Origin: Marinomonas primoryensis
Lineage (GTDB): Bacteria; Pseudomonadota; Gammaproteobacteria; Pseudomonadales; Marinomonadaceae
Reading direction: 5' to 3'
Length of the DNA stretch: 64,000 nucleotides
Assembly (NCBI RefSeq): GCF_013372285.1
Contig: NZ_CP054301.1
Location: 2,411,001-2,475,000, forward strand
Position numbers and translations under genes: made by a program. Shown one piece after another: positions 18,404 to 27,363 of the stretch (the stretch's first letter is position 1; every line of letters starts with the position of its first letter). Under the pieces are notes generated by a model. That model made no database searches. It was not told where the DNA came from and was given only the letters and a program-made list of their open reading frames with translations.

Positions 18404-19417
18404 ATGACCATTAAAGTAGGAATCAACGGATTCGGCCGCATGGGTCGCCTTTCATTTCGTGCCGCCTTTGACTGGGACGACATCGAGTTCGTACAAATCA
18501 ATGATCTAAAAGGGGATGCAACCACACTCGCTCACCTTGTTAACTTTGACTCGGTTCATGGTCGCTGGAGCCACAATGCTACCAGCGAAGGCAACAACAT
18601 TGTCATCAACGGCAAAACCATTGTTTGTACGCAAAATCGCTCTATTGCCGAAACCGATTGGTCACAATGCGATGTAGTGATTGAAGCCAGCGGCGTGATG
18701 AAAACCAAAGCACTTTTGCAAGCCTACCTTGATCAAGGTGTAAAGCGTATTGTGGTCACAGCGCCCGTAAAAGAAGACGGCGTGCTAAACATTGTCATGG
18801 GCGTCAACGACCAAGATTACAACCCAAGTCAGCACCCTATCGTCACCGCCGCATCATGTACGACCAATTGCCTAGCGCCAGTAGTAAAAGTCCTGCACGA
18901 ATCAATTGGCATTAAGCACGGTTCCATGACGACGATTCACAGTATCACCAATACCCAAACCATCATTGATGCGCCGCACAAAGATTTACGTCGCGCTCGC
19001 TCGTGTGGTACCAGTTTAATTCCAACAACAACCGGTTCCGCGACCGCTATTACACATATATTTCCAGAACTAAAAGGCAAACTGAACGGCCATGCCGTAC
19101 GCATACCGTTGACGAATGCTTCGCTCACCGATTGCGTGTTCGAAATGAATCGCGCGACCACGGAAGTAGAGATCAACCAGATCCTAAAAGCCGCCAGTGA
19201 AAACGAATTGAAAGACATATTGGGCTACGAAGAACGCCCTCTGGTATCAGTCGATTACAAAACCGACCCTCGCTCTAGCATCATAGACGCGCCAAGCACC
19301 ATGGTGATCAACGGCACGCAAGTGAAGCTGTACGTCTGGTATGACAACGAATGGGGTTACGCCAACCGCACCGCGGAACTCATGCGTAAAGTAGGACGCT
19401 TGGACCAAACGGCTTAA
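18404..19417 (+). CDS. ArsJ-associated glyceraldehyde-3-phosphate dehydrogenase
   Basis: 337 residues, full-length GAPDH. NAD-binding [10 protein letters not shown] (about 7-16), catalytic SCTTNC (Cys152) and partner His179 (TTIHS). In the ArsJ pathway this enzyme uses arsenate in place of phosphate with glyceraldehyde-3-phosphate to make 1-arseno-3-phosphoglycerate, which ArsJ exports and which then decays to arsenate outside the cell. The assignment to arsenic detoxification rests on its place between arsR and arsJ; by sequence alone it could be a glycolytic GAPDH. Good GAGG ribosome-binding site before ATG 18404. Gap to arsJ 79 bases. Confidence 0.92.
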   Translation: MTIKVGINGFGRMGRLSFRAAFDWDDIEFVQINDLKGDATTLAHLVNFDSVHGRWSHNATSEGNNIVINGKTIVCTQNRSIAETDWSQCDVVIEASGVMKTKALLQAYLDQGVKRIVVTAPVKEDGVLNIVMGVNDQDYNPSQHPIVTAASCTTNCLAPVVKVLHESIGIKHGSMTTIHSITNTQTIIDAPHKDLRRARSCGTSLIPTTTGSATAITHIFPELKGKLNGHAVRIPLTNASLTDCVFEMNRATTEVEINQILKAASENELKDILGYEERPLVSVDYKTDPRSSIIDAPSTMVINGTQVKLYVWYDNEWGYANRTAELMRKVGRLDQTA

Positions 19418-19496
19418 TACAACCGCTGCCATCTTGACTGTTAACAACAACAGACAAGATGACAGCTCCTGATAAGACAAACAAAAAAGCGATTTT

Positions 19497-20723
19497 ATGT
19501 TCTCACAGCGATTAACACAGTTGCCAAACAACGTTCGTCAATACCTCATCGTCACTGGAAATTATTGGTGTTTTACCCTAACCGACGGCGCGCTACGCAT
19601 GTTGGTCGTGCTGTATTTTTACGAGTTAGGTTACGGCGCATTAGACATCGCGCTGCTCTTTATCTTCTATGAAGCATTCGGCGTGGTAACGAATTTGTTT
19701 GGTGGTTGGCTCGGCGCACGATGGGGCTTAAACCGCACAATGAACATAGGGCTTGGTCTGCAAATTGTCGCCCTCGGCATGTTGCTCGTACCAGCAGGTT
19801 GGCTTACGGTTGTCTGGGTCATGATCGCGCAAGCACTGTCTGGCATCGCCAAAGACCTGAATAAAATGAGTGCGAAAAGTTCGATTAAAGTCTTAGTACC
19901 GAAAGGCGAAAGCGGTCAACTTTACCAGTGGGTCGCCTTATTAACCGGATCGAAAAACGCGTTAAAAGGCATTGGGTTCTTTTTGGGCGGTTTGTTGTTG
20001 ACGACGGTTGGCTTCCACCACGCCATTCTTATCATGGCCCTCGCGCTTGGCGTTGTATGGCTATTTAGTCTTTGGCAATTAGGCGGTGATCTAGGTAAAG
20101 CCAGTAACAAACCTAAGTTTTCACAGATTTTTTCTAAAAGCCGAGAAATCAACATTCTCTCTGCCGCGCGACTCTTTTTATTCGGCGCTCGGGATGTGTG
20201 GTTTGTGGTCGCGCTGCCGGTTTATCTAAGCAGTCAATTTGGTTGGGATCACTGGAGCGTCGGTGGTTTCCTCGCACTTTGGGTGATTGGTTACGGCATA
20301 GTGCAAAGTCTAGCGCCGCACATTACTGGCAAACGCACTAATCAAGTTCCCAGCGCCAAAATGGTTACGCTTTGGGCATTGGCATTGACCGCCCTGCCCG
20401 CCGCCATCGCCATTGGTCTGCAACTGGCATTTTATCCGCTGATTGTTTTGCTAGGTGGTCTCATTCTATTTGGTGCGGTCTTTGCCATTAACTCGTCCTT
20501 ACACAGCTACCTGATCGTCCAATTCGCCAGTAAAGAAGGTGTCTCTATGGACGTCGGTTTCTACTACATGGCCAATGCCATGGGTCGATTGATCGGAACG
20601 TTATTGTCCGGCTGGGTCTATCAGGAGTTTGGTTTAATCAGCTGCTTATGGGTGTCTTGCGGCTTTTTACTGCTCGCCAGTCTGATTTCACTTTGGTTGC
20701 CAAAAGACACAAGCCAGTCATAG
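19497..20723 (+). CDS. arsJ: Organoarsenical efflux MFS transporter ArsJ
   Basis: 408 residues, about twelve membrane spans, major facilitator superfamily. The N-terminus ('NYWCFTLTDGALRMLVVLYF') and the 'GWLGARWGLNRTMNIGL' loop are characteristic of the ArsJ family. ArsJ exports 1-arseno-3-phosphoglycerate made by the adjacent GAPDH, giving arsenate resistance without reduction (established for the Pseudomonas pair). No arsC or arsB/acr3 is next to it, so this cluster appears to be a stand-alone arsenate route. A strong terminator follows. Confidence 0.9.
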   Translation: MFSQRLTQLPNNVRQYLIVTGNYWCFTLTDGALRMLVVLYFYELGYGALDIALLFIFYEAFGVVTNLFGGWLGARWGLNRTMNIGLGLQIVALGMLLVPAGWLTVVWVMIAQALSGIAKDLNKMSAKSSIKVLVPKGESGQLYQWVALLTGSKNALKGIGFFLGGLLLTTVGFHHAILIMALALGVVWLFSLWQLGGDLGKASNKPKFSQIFSKSREINILSAARLFLFGARDVWFVVALPVYLSSQFGWDHWSVGGFLALWVIGYGIVQSLAPHITGKRTNQVPSAKMVTLWALALTALPAAIAIGLQLAFYPLIVLLGGLILFGAVFAINSSLHSYLIVQFASKEGVSMDVGFYYMANAMGRLIGTLLSGWVYQEFGLISCLWVSCGFLLLASLISLWLPKDTSQS

Positions 20724-20735
20724 AGCATTAAAATA

Positions 20736-20773
20736 AAAAACGCCAAGCAGGATTACTCCCGCTTGGCGTTTTT
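20736..20773. terminator. Bidirectional terminator between arsJ and the nfeD-like gene
   Basis: 13-bp stem AAAAACGCCAAGC (20736-20748) with GCTTGGCGTTTTT (20761-20773), T-run on both strands. It separates two convergent genes. Confidence 0.9.
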
Positions 20774-20800
20774 CTAGCGCTTTTTATTTAATAAATCTCT

Positions 20801-21262
20801 CTACTCAGATTCGACCGCTTTGATGTGCAACTTGCCGACTTCGGCTTCTGTCACTTCTACTTTCGTTCCCGCTGCAATCGACTCGTCACTGATTAAAGCC
20901 CATTCCACACCTGAATAATGGTGCTTAGGAGACTGTGTCGGTGACACAGCTTCTTTTAAGATGAAACGATGGTCTATAAAGTCGCTCTTGATTTTTTTAG
21001 AGCTCACTTTTGATTGCATGCGTTTCAAGGGTTTCCATAGCAAAAGTGCTGCCAACAGCGTCAAAACACCCATGCTAAACATGGCACTCAATACATTGTC
21101 AGGTAAAATCCCCAGATACAGTAAAGCGCCCGTTACCATGGCAGCCAGACCAACGAAAAACAACACGAAGGTTGAAAACCCCAATACGGTGACTTCAACA
21201 ACCAAGAGGATCAAACCAACAACAAAAAGGCTTTGGGCCAAATTATTGGTAAAGAAATCCAT
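20801..21262 (-). CDS. NfeD-like membrane protein (short form)
   Basis: 153 residues: two or three membrane helices (about 8-75) followed by a small soluble OB-fold-like domain (about 95-150, ending 'AGTKVEVTEAEVGKLHIKAVE'). This is the short NfeD form that lacks the serine protease domain. Such proteins pair with SPFH/stomatin proteins in membrane microdomains; the partner gene is just upstream on the same strand with a 2-base gap. Function is probably membrane quality control or scaffold, known only in outline. Confidence 0.85.
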   Translation of the reverse strand: MDFFTNNLAQSLFVVGLILLVVEVTVLGFSTFVLFFVGLAAMVTGALLYLGILPDNVLSAMFSMGVLTLLAALLLWKPLKRMQSKVSSKKIKSDFIDHRFILKEAVSPTQSPKHHYSGVEWALISDESIAAGTKVEVTEAEVGKLHIKAVESE

Positions 21263-21264
21263 GC

Positions 21265-22203
21265 TTAGCTCCCTTTCGTCATTTTCTGGATAATAGTCAT
21301 CGCTTGTGCAACAACCGCAGATGCTTCCGTCGCGCCATCAGGCAACAAGACAACAGAAGACTCTTTGGCAATGGCACGTTTCGCTTCAATGGCTTTTGTC
21401 GCCAAATCCAACTGTATGGCTTTCTGCCCTTCTTCCGTTGCCGCAGCTTCACCCACTTTACGCAAGGCTTCGGCTTGAGCCGATGCCACAGCAACGATGG
21501 CTTTCGCTTCACCTTCGGCACGCAACACTTGTTCTTCTTTATCCGCTTCTGCGGCTAATACCACAGAGGCTTTTTCACCTTCAGCACGGTTAATCGCCGC
21601 TTGACGATCCCCTTCCGATTCCAAAATTTGCGCACGTTTCACACGTTCCGCTTTCATTTGGGCTTCCATTGCTTCCATGACAGATTGTGGTGGCACAATG
21701 TCTTTAATTTCGTAACGTAATACCTGAATACCCCAAGGGCCAGCCGCATCGTTAATGGCCGCAACGATATTCGTGTTCAGCACATCACGCTCTTCAAAGG
21801 TTTTATCTAATTCCATTTTACCCAATTCAGAACGCATGGTGGTTTGCGCTAATTGAGTCACCGCGAAAACATAATTTTCCACGCCATAGGTAGCTTTATA
21901 AGGATCCAATACACGGAAATACAAAACCCCATCCACGCGTAAAGAAATATTGTCCTTGGTGATTGCGCTTTGTTCAGGCACATCAACAGCTTGCTCTTTT
22001 AGCGTACGATCCGATGAAATACGATCGATAAAAGGTAGGATAAAATTCAGCCCAGCCTCTTTGGTAGATTGGTATTTACCAAATCGTTCAATCACGTAGG
22101 CCTGATTCTGTGGCACAAACTTGATTGAATTCTTTAGCAGAACAACCACCAGTACGAGTACCAGAACCTGTACGTTCAATACATATTGAAGTAACTCTTC
22201 CAT
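21265..22203 (-). CDS. SPFH/band 7 (stomatin-like, QmcA) membrane protein
   Basis: About 312 residues from ATG 22203. One N-terminal membrane anchor (about 5-25, rich in Val/Leu), then the SPFH domain beginning 'FVPQNQAYVIERFGKY', and a long Ala/Glu/Lys-rich coiled coil (about 185-260, repeated AEGEKAxxV blocks). It should form large oligomeric cages in the inner membrane. The open frame extends 22 codons further upstream, but those residues are not SPFH-like and an AAAGGG at 22218-22213 is correctly spaced for 22203. Operon with the nfeD-like gene downstream, the conserved pairing of these families. Confidence 0.9.
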   Translation of the reverse strand: MEELLQYVLNVQVLVLVLVVVLLKNSIKFVPQNQAYVIERFGKYQSTKEAGLNFILPFIDRISSDRTLKEQAVDVPEQSAITKDNISLRVDGVLYFRVLDPYKATYGVENYVFAVTQLAQTTMRSELGKMELDKTFEERDVLNTNIVAAINDAAGPWGIQVLRYEIKDIVPPQSVMEAMEAQMKAERVKRAQILESEGDRQAAINRAEGEKASVVLAAEADKEEQVLRAEGEAKAIVAVASAQAEALRKVGEAAATEEGQKAIQLDLATKAIEAKRAIAKESSVVLLPDGATEASAVVAQAMTIIQKMTKGS

Positions 22204-22355
22204 AACCATAAACCCTTTAATATTCGAAATAAAAAATACATTTCTATTTTTGCGTTCAAAAAACAGCAAAAAGAAATAGCTCTCGCCTAACCAGACAGAT
22301 CTATTTCACGTCTAGTAGGCACTCTTCATGGTCAAAAGTCATTAATAAACAGGTT

Positions 22356-23405
22356 TTATCCTTGATCTGTGCCAGCTTCAAATTGTCGAGCACAGTCAAT
22401 AAAAGCCTCAACGCCTTCTTGTGGCGTTCTAAATGACGTCACCAAACGCACCACTCCTTTTTCCCAGCGACCGCCGTAGAAAGCAAAACCTGCTGCCAAC
22501 AAATACTCCGCCATACCTTCTGACAAGGTACAAAACAGCATATTCGCTTGGGCTGGCGTATTGATTTTTACGCTCGAAATGGTCGCCAAACCGGCCTGCA
22601 ACAAAGCCATCATAGCGTTAGCATGTGCAGCATTTTTACGCCAAAGATCATCCGTCAAATAGGCTTTCATTTGCGACGATAATAGACGCATTTTTGAGTG
22701 CAAATGCCCACCACGCTTACGACGAAACCCTAACTCTTTTGATAATGTTTTGTTGAACACCACAATCGCTTCCGCCGCCATTGTGCCGTTTTTCGTGGCC
22801 CCAAATGACACAATATCCACGCCAGCCTTCCACGTCATTTGAGCAGGAGTACAATCCAACGACAGCAAAGCATTCGCAAAACGAGCACCGTCCATGTGAA
22901 CCAGCAAGCCCGCTTCTTTTGAGACATGAGTAATCGCTCGAAGTTCCTCTAATGAATAAACACTGCCCACTTCCGTGACTTGCGAAATACTCACCGCAGA
23001 CGGCTGACAAGAATGCACATCGCCAACCTTTTGATTTACCATTTTTTTAAGCATGACGGGGTCTATTTTGGCGTCCGCCCCACCAATACCAACAAAACGA
23101 GCGCCGCCCGTATAAAACTCCGGTGCGGTACTTTCATCATTCAATAAATGGCTTTCTGAATGGCACAACACACTACCCCAAGGCGGCGTCATCGCACTGA
23201 TGCTCAATACATTCGCTGCCGTCCCTGTTGACACCAGAAACACATCGACATCACATTCAAACAATGCCGACAACATAGTAGTGACTTCCGCCGTCGTATC
23301 ATCGTTACCATAAGGCATCGCATCACCTTGGGATGCCTTCATCATGGCTTGCCATACAGAATCAGACGCACCGGCAATATTGTCACTGGTAAACGCAACC
23401 TTCAT
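22356..23405 (-). CDS. Low-specificity L-threonine aldolase
   Basis: 349 residues, fold type I PLP enzyme of the beta-eliminating lyase family. Visible features: STGTAANVL (PLP-phosphate loop, about 58-66), HMDGARFANAL (Asp pairing with the pyridine nitrogen) and FGATKNGTM with the Schiff-base Lys. It cleaves L-threonine/L-allo-threonine to glycine and acetaldehyde. The ATG at 23405 is preceded by a good AAGGAG. It appears monocistronic. Length and motifs are standard for the family. Confidence 0.9.
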   Translation of the reverse strand: MKVAFTSDNIAGASDSVWQAMMKASQGDAMPYGNDDTTAEVTTMLSALFECDVDVFLVSTGTAANVLSISAMTPPWGSVLCHSESHLLNDESTAPEFYTGGARFVGIGGADAKIDPVMLKKMVNQKVGDVHSCQPSAVSISQVTEVGSVYSLEELRAITHVSKEAGLLVHMDGARFANALLSLDCTPAQMTWKAGVDIVSFGATKNGTMAAEAIVVFNKTLSKELGFRRKRGGHLHSKMRLLSSQMKAYLTDDLWRKNAAHANAMMALLQAGLATISSVKINTPAQANMLFCTLSEGMAEYLLAAGFAFYGGRWEKGVVRLVTSFRTPQEGVEAFIDCARQFEAGTDQG

Positions 23406-23503
23406 AACACCACTCCTTGATTAATCCGTTTCATATCAACGAACAATACCATGCCAGCATTTAAAACCAAGTGTTTAGAGTCTTGTGTAAAACGGTGTAG
23501 GAG

Positions 23504-23524
23504 GGGCTAATAGCATTAGCCCCT
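23504..23524. terminator. Strong hairpin between the GNAT-C39 and threonine aldolase genes
   Basis: Perfect 9-bp stem GGGGCTAAT / ATTAGCCCC with a 3-base loop, 29 bases after the GNAT-C39 stop codon on the minus strand. It lacks a good T-run in that direction, so termination is likely but not certain. Confidence 0.5.
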
Positions 23525-23552
23525 TTCTATTGCAGATAAAGAAGAAAGTGAA

Positions 23553-24752
23553 TTATTGCGTTTTCAGAACAACCGTCGCCTGTAGACGACTTTGTCCAAA
23601 GCGGGACATTTTTTCGAACTCATTGCGTGCGATAGGAACGAATTGGCAATCAAGTGGACTTGGCGGATCATCAGCCAATTTAGTGTCATCGTCCAAATCG
23701 GGATCATGCACAAGAATGCAATGTTCGTCGTAACCCGACATCACCACCCAATGTGGGGCTTTTTTACCATCCATACGAAAAGTACTAATCAAAATAATCG
23801 CCAGCGCGCCTGAGTCGAACGCTTCAATTAACTGCTCTAACGGCATCACAGAATAATGAACTGCCACATCGGCGTCATCACATTGTTTAACAAAGCTTTG
23901 ATGCACACGCGTAATGACGTCTTTCTTAAGCTCGTTACGCACACTGTCGACAAACAACGGCCCTTCTTCGCTCAGCCAAACATCCGCCGATAAACCGCGT
24001 TTTTTTGCCGCCAACGCCAAGCCCATAGGATGACAACCACCGTGACCCGACGTCATAAAAATCGTCGTCGCTTCACGCCAGATTTCTAGCTCGTCGTCTG
24101 GTGTCGCTTGATACTCAGGATGCAGCGCAGACAGCACCATTTGCAACGACGCCGGACCACAAGTAAATGGCGTACCTTGAGCCAACCAAGGCAAAGGTCG
24201 CGTGGTTTGCTCGCTCGCCCCATGACGAAGGCGTTTTTGCATACGAATGGCGTCAGTCTGGTCTTCATAATAAGCATCGTAATGGCCGAATTCTCGGTAA
24301 CCCATGGTGTTATATAACGCGATGGCATTCTGGTTTACATCACTCACTTCCAAACGCAGCAAGATCTTGCCCTTTTTAATGGCTTTTTGTTCGCACGCTT
24401 GGATCAAGGCTTTGCCAATACCCAAGCCTCGCGCTTGTGGCGACACTGCCAAAGAATACAAACGCGCCAATCGCGTACCTTGTCGTAGATGCAACAACGC
24501 ATAACCCAGCAGATTTTGATCTTGCCCCACCGCCACCAATAACGCCGATCCCGTACTGGTAATCGTCCGACGAAAACTACGACGACTCAAACGGTCGCCA
24601 GTAAAAGCGCTGTCTTCAAGCGTCAACAAGGCTTTTAAATCGTCCACACTGGCCGAACGAATGTCGACAGGTGAAGACAATTTTTGCGGCGTTTTGACTT
24701 CCGTATTTGGCGTCGGATTAAGGGGAATCGCTGCATTGCTGGTTTTGGTCAT
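23553..24752 (-). CDS. Fusion of GNAT acetyltransferase and C39-like cysteine peptidase
   Basis: 399 residues in two domains. Residues about 30-175 are a GNAT acetyltransferase of the RimI type (acetyl-CoA loop 'SPQARGLGIGKALI', then 'ALYNTMGYREFGHYDAYYED'). Residues about 185-390 are a papain-like C39 peptidase: nucleophile Cys in 'GTPFTCGPASLQM', His in 'PHWVVMSGYDEHCILVHDPD' with the following Asp. The gene is divergent from a RimK-like ATP-grasp ligase at 25069. This combination was noted in comparative genomics of amidoligase systems, where ligase, acetyltransferase and peptidase are predicted to build and trim a peptide tag or peptide metabolite. The substrate is unknown. Both catalytic centres look intact. 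Confidence 0.85.
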   Translation of the reverse strand: MTKTSNAAIPLNPTPNTEVKTPQKLSSPVDIRSASVDDLKALLTLEDSAFTGDRLSRRSFRRTITSTGSALLVAVGQDQNLLGYALLHLRQGTRLARLYSLAVSPQARGLGIGKALIQACEQKAIKKGKILLRLEVSDVNQNAIALYNTMGYREFGHYDAYYEDQTDAIRMQKRLRHGASEQTTRPLPWLAQGTPFTCGPASLQMVLSALHPEYQATPDDELEIWREATTIFMTSGHGGCHPMGLALAAKKRGLSADVWLSEEGPLFVDSVRNELKKDVITRVHQSFVKQCDDADVAVHYSVMPLEQLIEAFDSGALAIILISTFRMDGKKAPHWVVMSGYDEHCILVHDPDLDDDTKLADDPPSPLDCQFVPIARNEFEKMSRFGQSRLQATVVLKTQ

Positions 24753-25068
24753 TAAATCGCCTCAGAGAAGGGCAAAAGATCGCTAGGGTCATCTATTTCT
24801 ATGGCAATAAAAGCCGAAAAATAACGACGGTAATTTTCGCGCATTCTAGGGCGAATATAACTAAAAAGATAGCGTAACTTTTCTAAAATTACAGATTATT
24901 TTTTAACCAAAAAATAATTATTCTTTTGTGTTTTAGACTATTGTTAAAACACAAAAACAAGCGCACTATTCGCGAAATTCCACAGCACATAAAAAACGCT
25001 GAAGCGCCTTTCAACAAGGCAACACAAACAGATTTTATTGATTTTATTTAGAAGGAAAAACAAAGCCA
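24753..25068. other. Divergent promoter region of the GNAT-C39 and RimK-like genes
   Basis: 316 AT-rich bases without a gene. The notable feature is a perfect 12-bp inverted repeat at 24924-24956, entered separately. Confidence 0.5.
24924..24956. promoter_or_regulatory. Perfect 12-bp dyad upstream of the RimK-like gene
   Basis: TTTTGTGTTTTA (24924-24935) and its complement TAAAACACAAAA (24945-24956) with a 9-base loop. It sits in the shared promoter region, 112 bases before the ATP-grasp start and 171 bases before the GNAT-C39 start. The symmetry suits a dimeric regulator; a mRNA hairpin or terminator-like function is the alternative. Confidence 0.55.
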
Positions 25069-26547
25069 ATGTCACAGACGTACATTGTTGTTGATCAGGC
25101 CAAAGATTGGTCCGCGTTTTTACCCAGTGATCGAGTGATCACTTTTACTCAATACCTAAACTTGGCGACCAAAAGCCAAGGACGCACGCGTATCATCAAC
25201 CTATGTAAAAGCAGCAAATACCTGTCCGATGGGTATTACTGTTCTCTGCTGGCAGAAAGCCGTGGTCACCACGTAATGCCATCCGTGCGAGTCTTGAACG
25301 ACATCAGCAAAAAAACCTTGTACGAAATGCAAGTCGCACAACTATTGCCTGCTTTGGCACAAAAACTTGGTACACCAGATGCGCCAACCGAGCTCAGTTT
25401 CCATTGCGTATTTGGTAAAACCGCGCAGCCAGAAATGAAGGAATTCGCCCGAAAAATGTTCGAAGCCTTTGCTTGCCCAGTATTGGAAGTAAAATTGAAA
25501 TTCCGTAAAACCTGGCAAGTGAGTGATTTACAAATCACCTCGCACAAAAACTTGAACGACGAAGAAGAAACCTTATTCGCCGAATCGCTAGAAGCATTCA
25601 GCACCAAGGTTTGGAGCAAAGGCCGTGCGTTGCGTACCGCAAAATTCGACCTTGCTATGCTGGTTAACCCAGAAGAAGCCATGCCGCCAAGTGACATGCA
25701 AGCACTGAAAAAATTCGTGCAAGCGGGCAAACAGCTTGGTATTCAAGTCGACATGATCGGTCCAAAAGACATAATGCGTTTGCCGGAATACGATGGTCTA
25801 TTCATTCGTGAAACCACCAACATCGACCACCATACTTACCGCTTCGCCAAAAAAGCCGAAGCCGCAGGCTTGGTCGTCATGGACGATCCGCAATCCATCA
25901 TGCGCTGTACTAACAAAGTGTACTTGGCGGACTTATTCAACACCCACAAAGTACCCTGCCCAAAAACACGCATCGTACACAAGGGTGAAAAAGACGTAGA
26001 AGGCGCTTTAGAAGCCGTTATTAACTACCCAATGGTCGTTAAAATCCCTGATGGCGCGTTTTCTAAAGGCGTAATCAAAGCAGAAAATCGCGAAGCCTTA
26101 ACCGCAAGCCTAAACACCTTGTTCAAAAAATCGTCTTTGTTATTGGTGCAAGAATACCTGTACACAGAATTCGACTGGCGTATCGGCGTACTCAACAACA
26201 AACCAATTTTTGCGTGTCGTTATTACATGGTGAAAGACCACTGGCAGATCTACCAACACAGTGAAAGCTCAAGCGAAAGTGGCGGCTTTGACACACTACC
26301 TACATTTGAAGTGCCACGTCGCGTATTGCAAGCAGCCATTGCCGCAACCAAACCGATTGGCGACGGTTTATACGGTGTCGACGTAAAAGAAATCAACGGA
26401 CGTGGTTACGTTATCGAAGTAAACGACAACCCAAGCATCGACCGTGGCGTGGAAGACAAATACCTCGGCGACGAACTTTACATGCACATCATGTCGGAGT
26501 TTTTACGTCGCATGCAGATGAAACGCAGCGATAAACCAGCTTATTAA
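25069..26547 (+). CDS. RimK-like ATP-grasp ligase with dedicated N-terminal domain
   Basis: 492 residues. The N-terminal 190 or so form the separate domain that accompanies this RimK subfamily; the C-terminal part (about 280-480) is an ATP-grasp fold, with 'YPMVVKIPDGAFSKGVIK' (nucleotide binding), 'LLVQEYLYTEFDWRIGVL' and the Mg-binding 'GRGYVIEVNDNPSIDRG'. RimK relatives join amino acids (usually glutamate) to carboxyl groups of proteins or small molecules with ATP. It is divergent from the GNAT-C39 fusion, so the two probably act together. A terminator follows. E. coli RimK is about 300 residues, so this is not RimK itself. Confidence 0.87.
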   Translation: MSQTYIVVDQAKDWSAFLPSDRVITFTQYLNLATKSQGRTRIINLCKSSKYLSDGYYCSLLAESRGHHVMPSVRVLNDISKKTLYEMQVAQLLPALAQKLGTPDAPTELSFHCVFGKTAQPEMKEFARKMFEAFACPVLEVKLKFRKTWQVSDLQITSHKNLNDEEETLFAESLEAFSTKVWSKGRALRTAKFDLAMLVNPEEAMPPSDMQALKKFVQAGKQLGIQVDMIGPKDIMRLPEYDGLFIRETTNIDHHTYRFAKKAEAAGLVVMDDPQSIMRCTNKVYLADLFNTHKVPCPKTRIVHKGEKDVEGALEAVINYPMVVKIPDGAFSKGVIKAENREALTASLNTLFKKSSLLLVQEYLYTEFDWRIGVLNNKPIFACRYYMVKDHWQIYQHSESSSESGGFDTLPTFEVPRRVLQAAIAATKPIGDGLYGVDVKEINGRGYVIEVNDNPSIDRGVEDKYLGDELYMHIMSEFLRRMQMKRSDKPAY

Positions 26548-26566
26548 ACTGGGAGTATAGATATTT

Positions 26567-26592
26567 GAAAGGCGACCACTTGGTCGCCTTTC
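26567..26592 (+). terminator. Intrinsic terminator after the RimK-like gene
   Basis: 12-bp stem GAAAGGCGACCA / TGGTCGCCTTTC with a 2-base gap at the tip, 20 bases past the stop codon. Confidence 0.8.
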
Positions 26593-26695
26593 TTGTATTA
26601 GTTCCTTACCCTTTCTTCAAGGGGAAAGCGCAGGATGGGGTTGTTCTTTTGTTTGCACAAGTGCGTCTGTTTGCAGACACGATTTTTAACACTTA

Positions 26696-26971
26696 TTACT
26701 TTAAAAGCACAAACATTGCAAAGACAGCCGCCGAGATAATAAGCATACAAAGCACTCTTAACAAAAACCGTTTAAAAGAGTTTTGCGTGTATTTCAGAAA
26801 AAACTTATCAACTAATAAGAACCCTAAAGCACTCACAATGCCGGATGGCACACCAAAATACAAAGCTATAACAGGCCAGCCAGTATACAAGTAAGCAATC
26901 GTCATTCCCAAAATAATGGTAACGACTAGCCAAGTAAGGTGTTGAGCACTGATAGAGAAAGTGATTTTCAA
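26696..26971 (-). CDS. Small membrane protein of unknown function
   Basis: 91 residues with three hydrophobic segments (about 11-30, 33-53 and 70-90) joined by short charged loops; the last carries a basic stretch (FFLKYTQNSFKRFLLR). The start is a TTG at 26971 with an AAAAGG eight bases upstream. No family was recognised. Composition is that of a genuine membrane protein, whereas the antisense frame over the same bases has no recognisable character. It stands alone between the RimK-like gene and the AhpD-like operon. Confidence 0.5.
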   Translation of the reverse strand: MKITFSISAQHLTWLVVTIILGMTIAYLYTGWPVIALYFGVPSGIVSALGFLLVDKFFLKYTQNSFKRFLLRVLCMLIISAAVFAMFVLLK

Positions 26972-27363
26972 AAATATTACCTTTTTTAGAAAAAAAGAGC
27001 CGACCTTTTAACTCGTCTGAAACTACCTTTAAAGCTCAATAACCCCTTGCTCTCTCGCATATTTTCTTTCAATGAGATTTGCCTTTACCTTAGCTAGATT
27101 AAATGTATAAATCACATAAACAAGGCTATTCTTAGATCGTGTGGATGTGACATAGAACAATCACCAAGTACGGTCTAAACCCGCTTCCTCTCCCACCTAT
27201 CCTTTTTTGTTAGCTCGTCTTAGAAAGCGCCTTCGCACCAAAATAAGTCGGTACTCTCGAAAACTTCTATCAAAAAGAAAAAGAAAAAGATCAACGTAAA
27301 ACAGATTTTAAGAGAATGAAACCATAATAGTCATTTCATCATCTTAAATGTATTTCTCTAATA
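26972..27363. other. Intergenic region without a recognisable gene
   Basis: About 390 bases. No coding frame, tRNA or clear regulatory symmetry was found. It contains an A-rich stretch (27271-27293) near the end of the AhpD-like gene. Confidence 0.5.

Noticed and set aside
26565..26894. 109-codon plus-strand frame opposite the small membrane protein
   Set aside because: The minus-strand frame has clear membrane helices and an upstream AAAAGG; the plus-strand frame has no such character and starts at the terminator of the previous gene.
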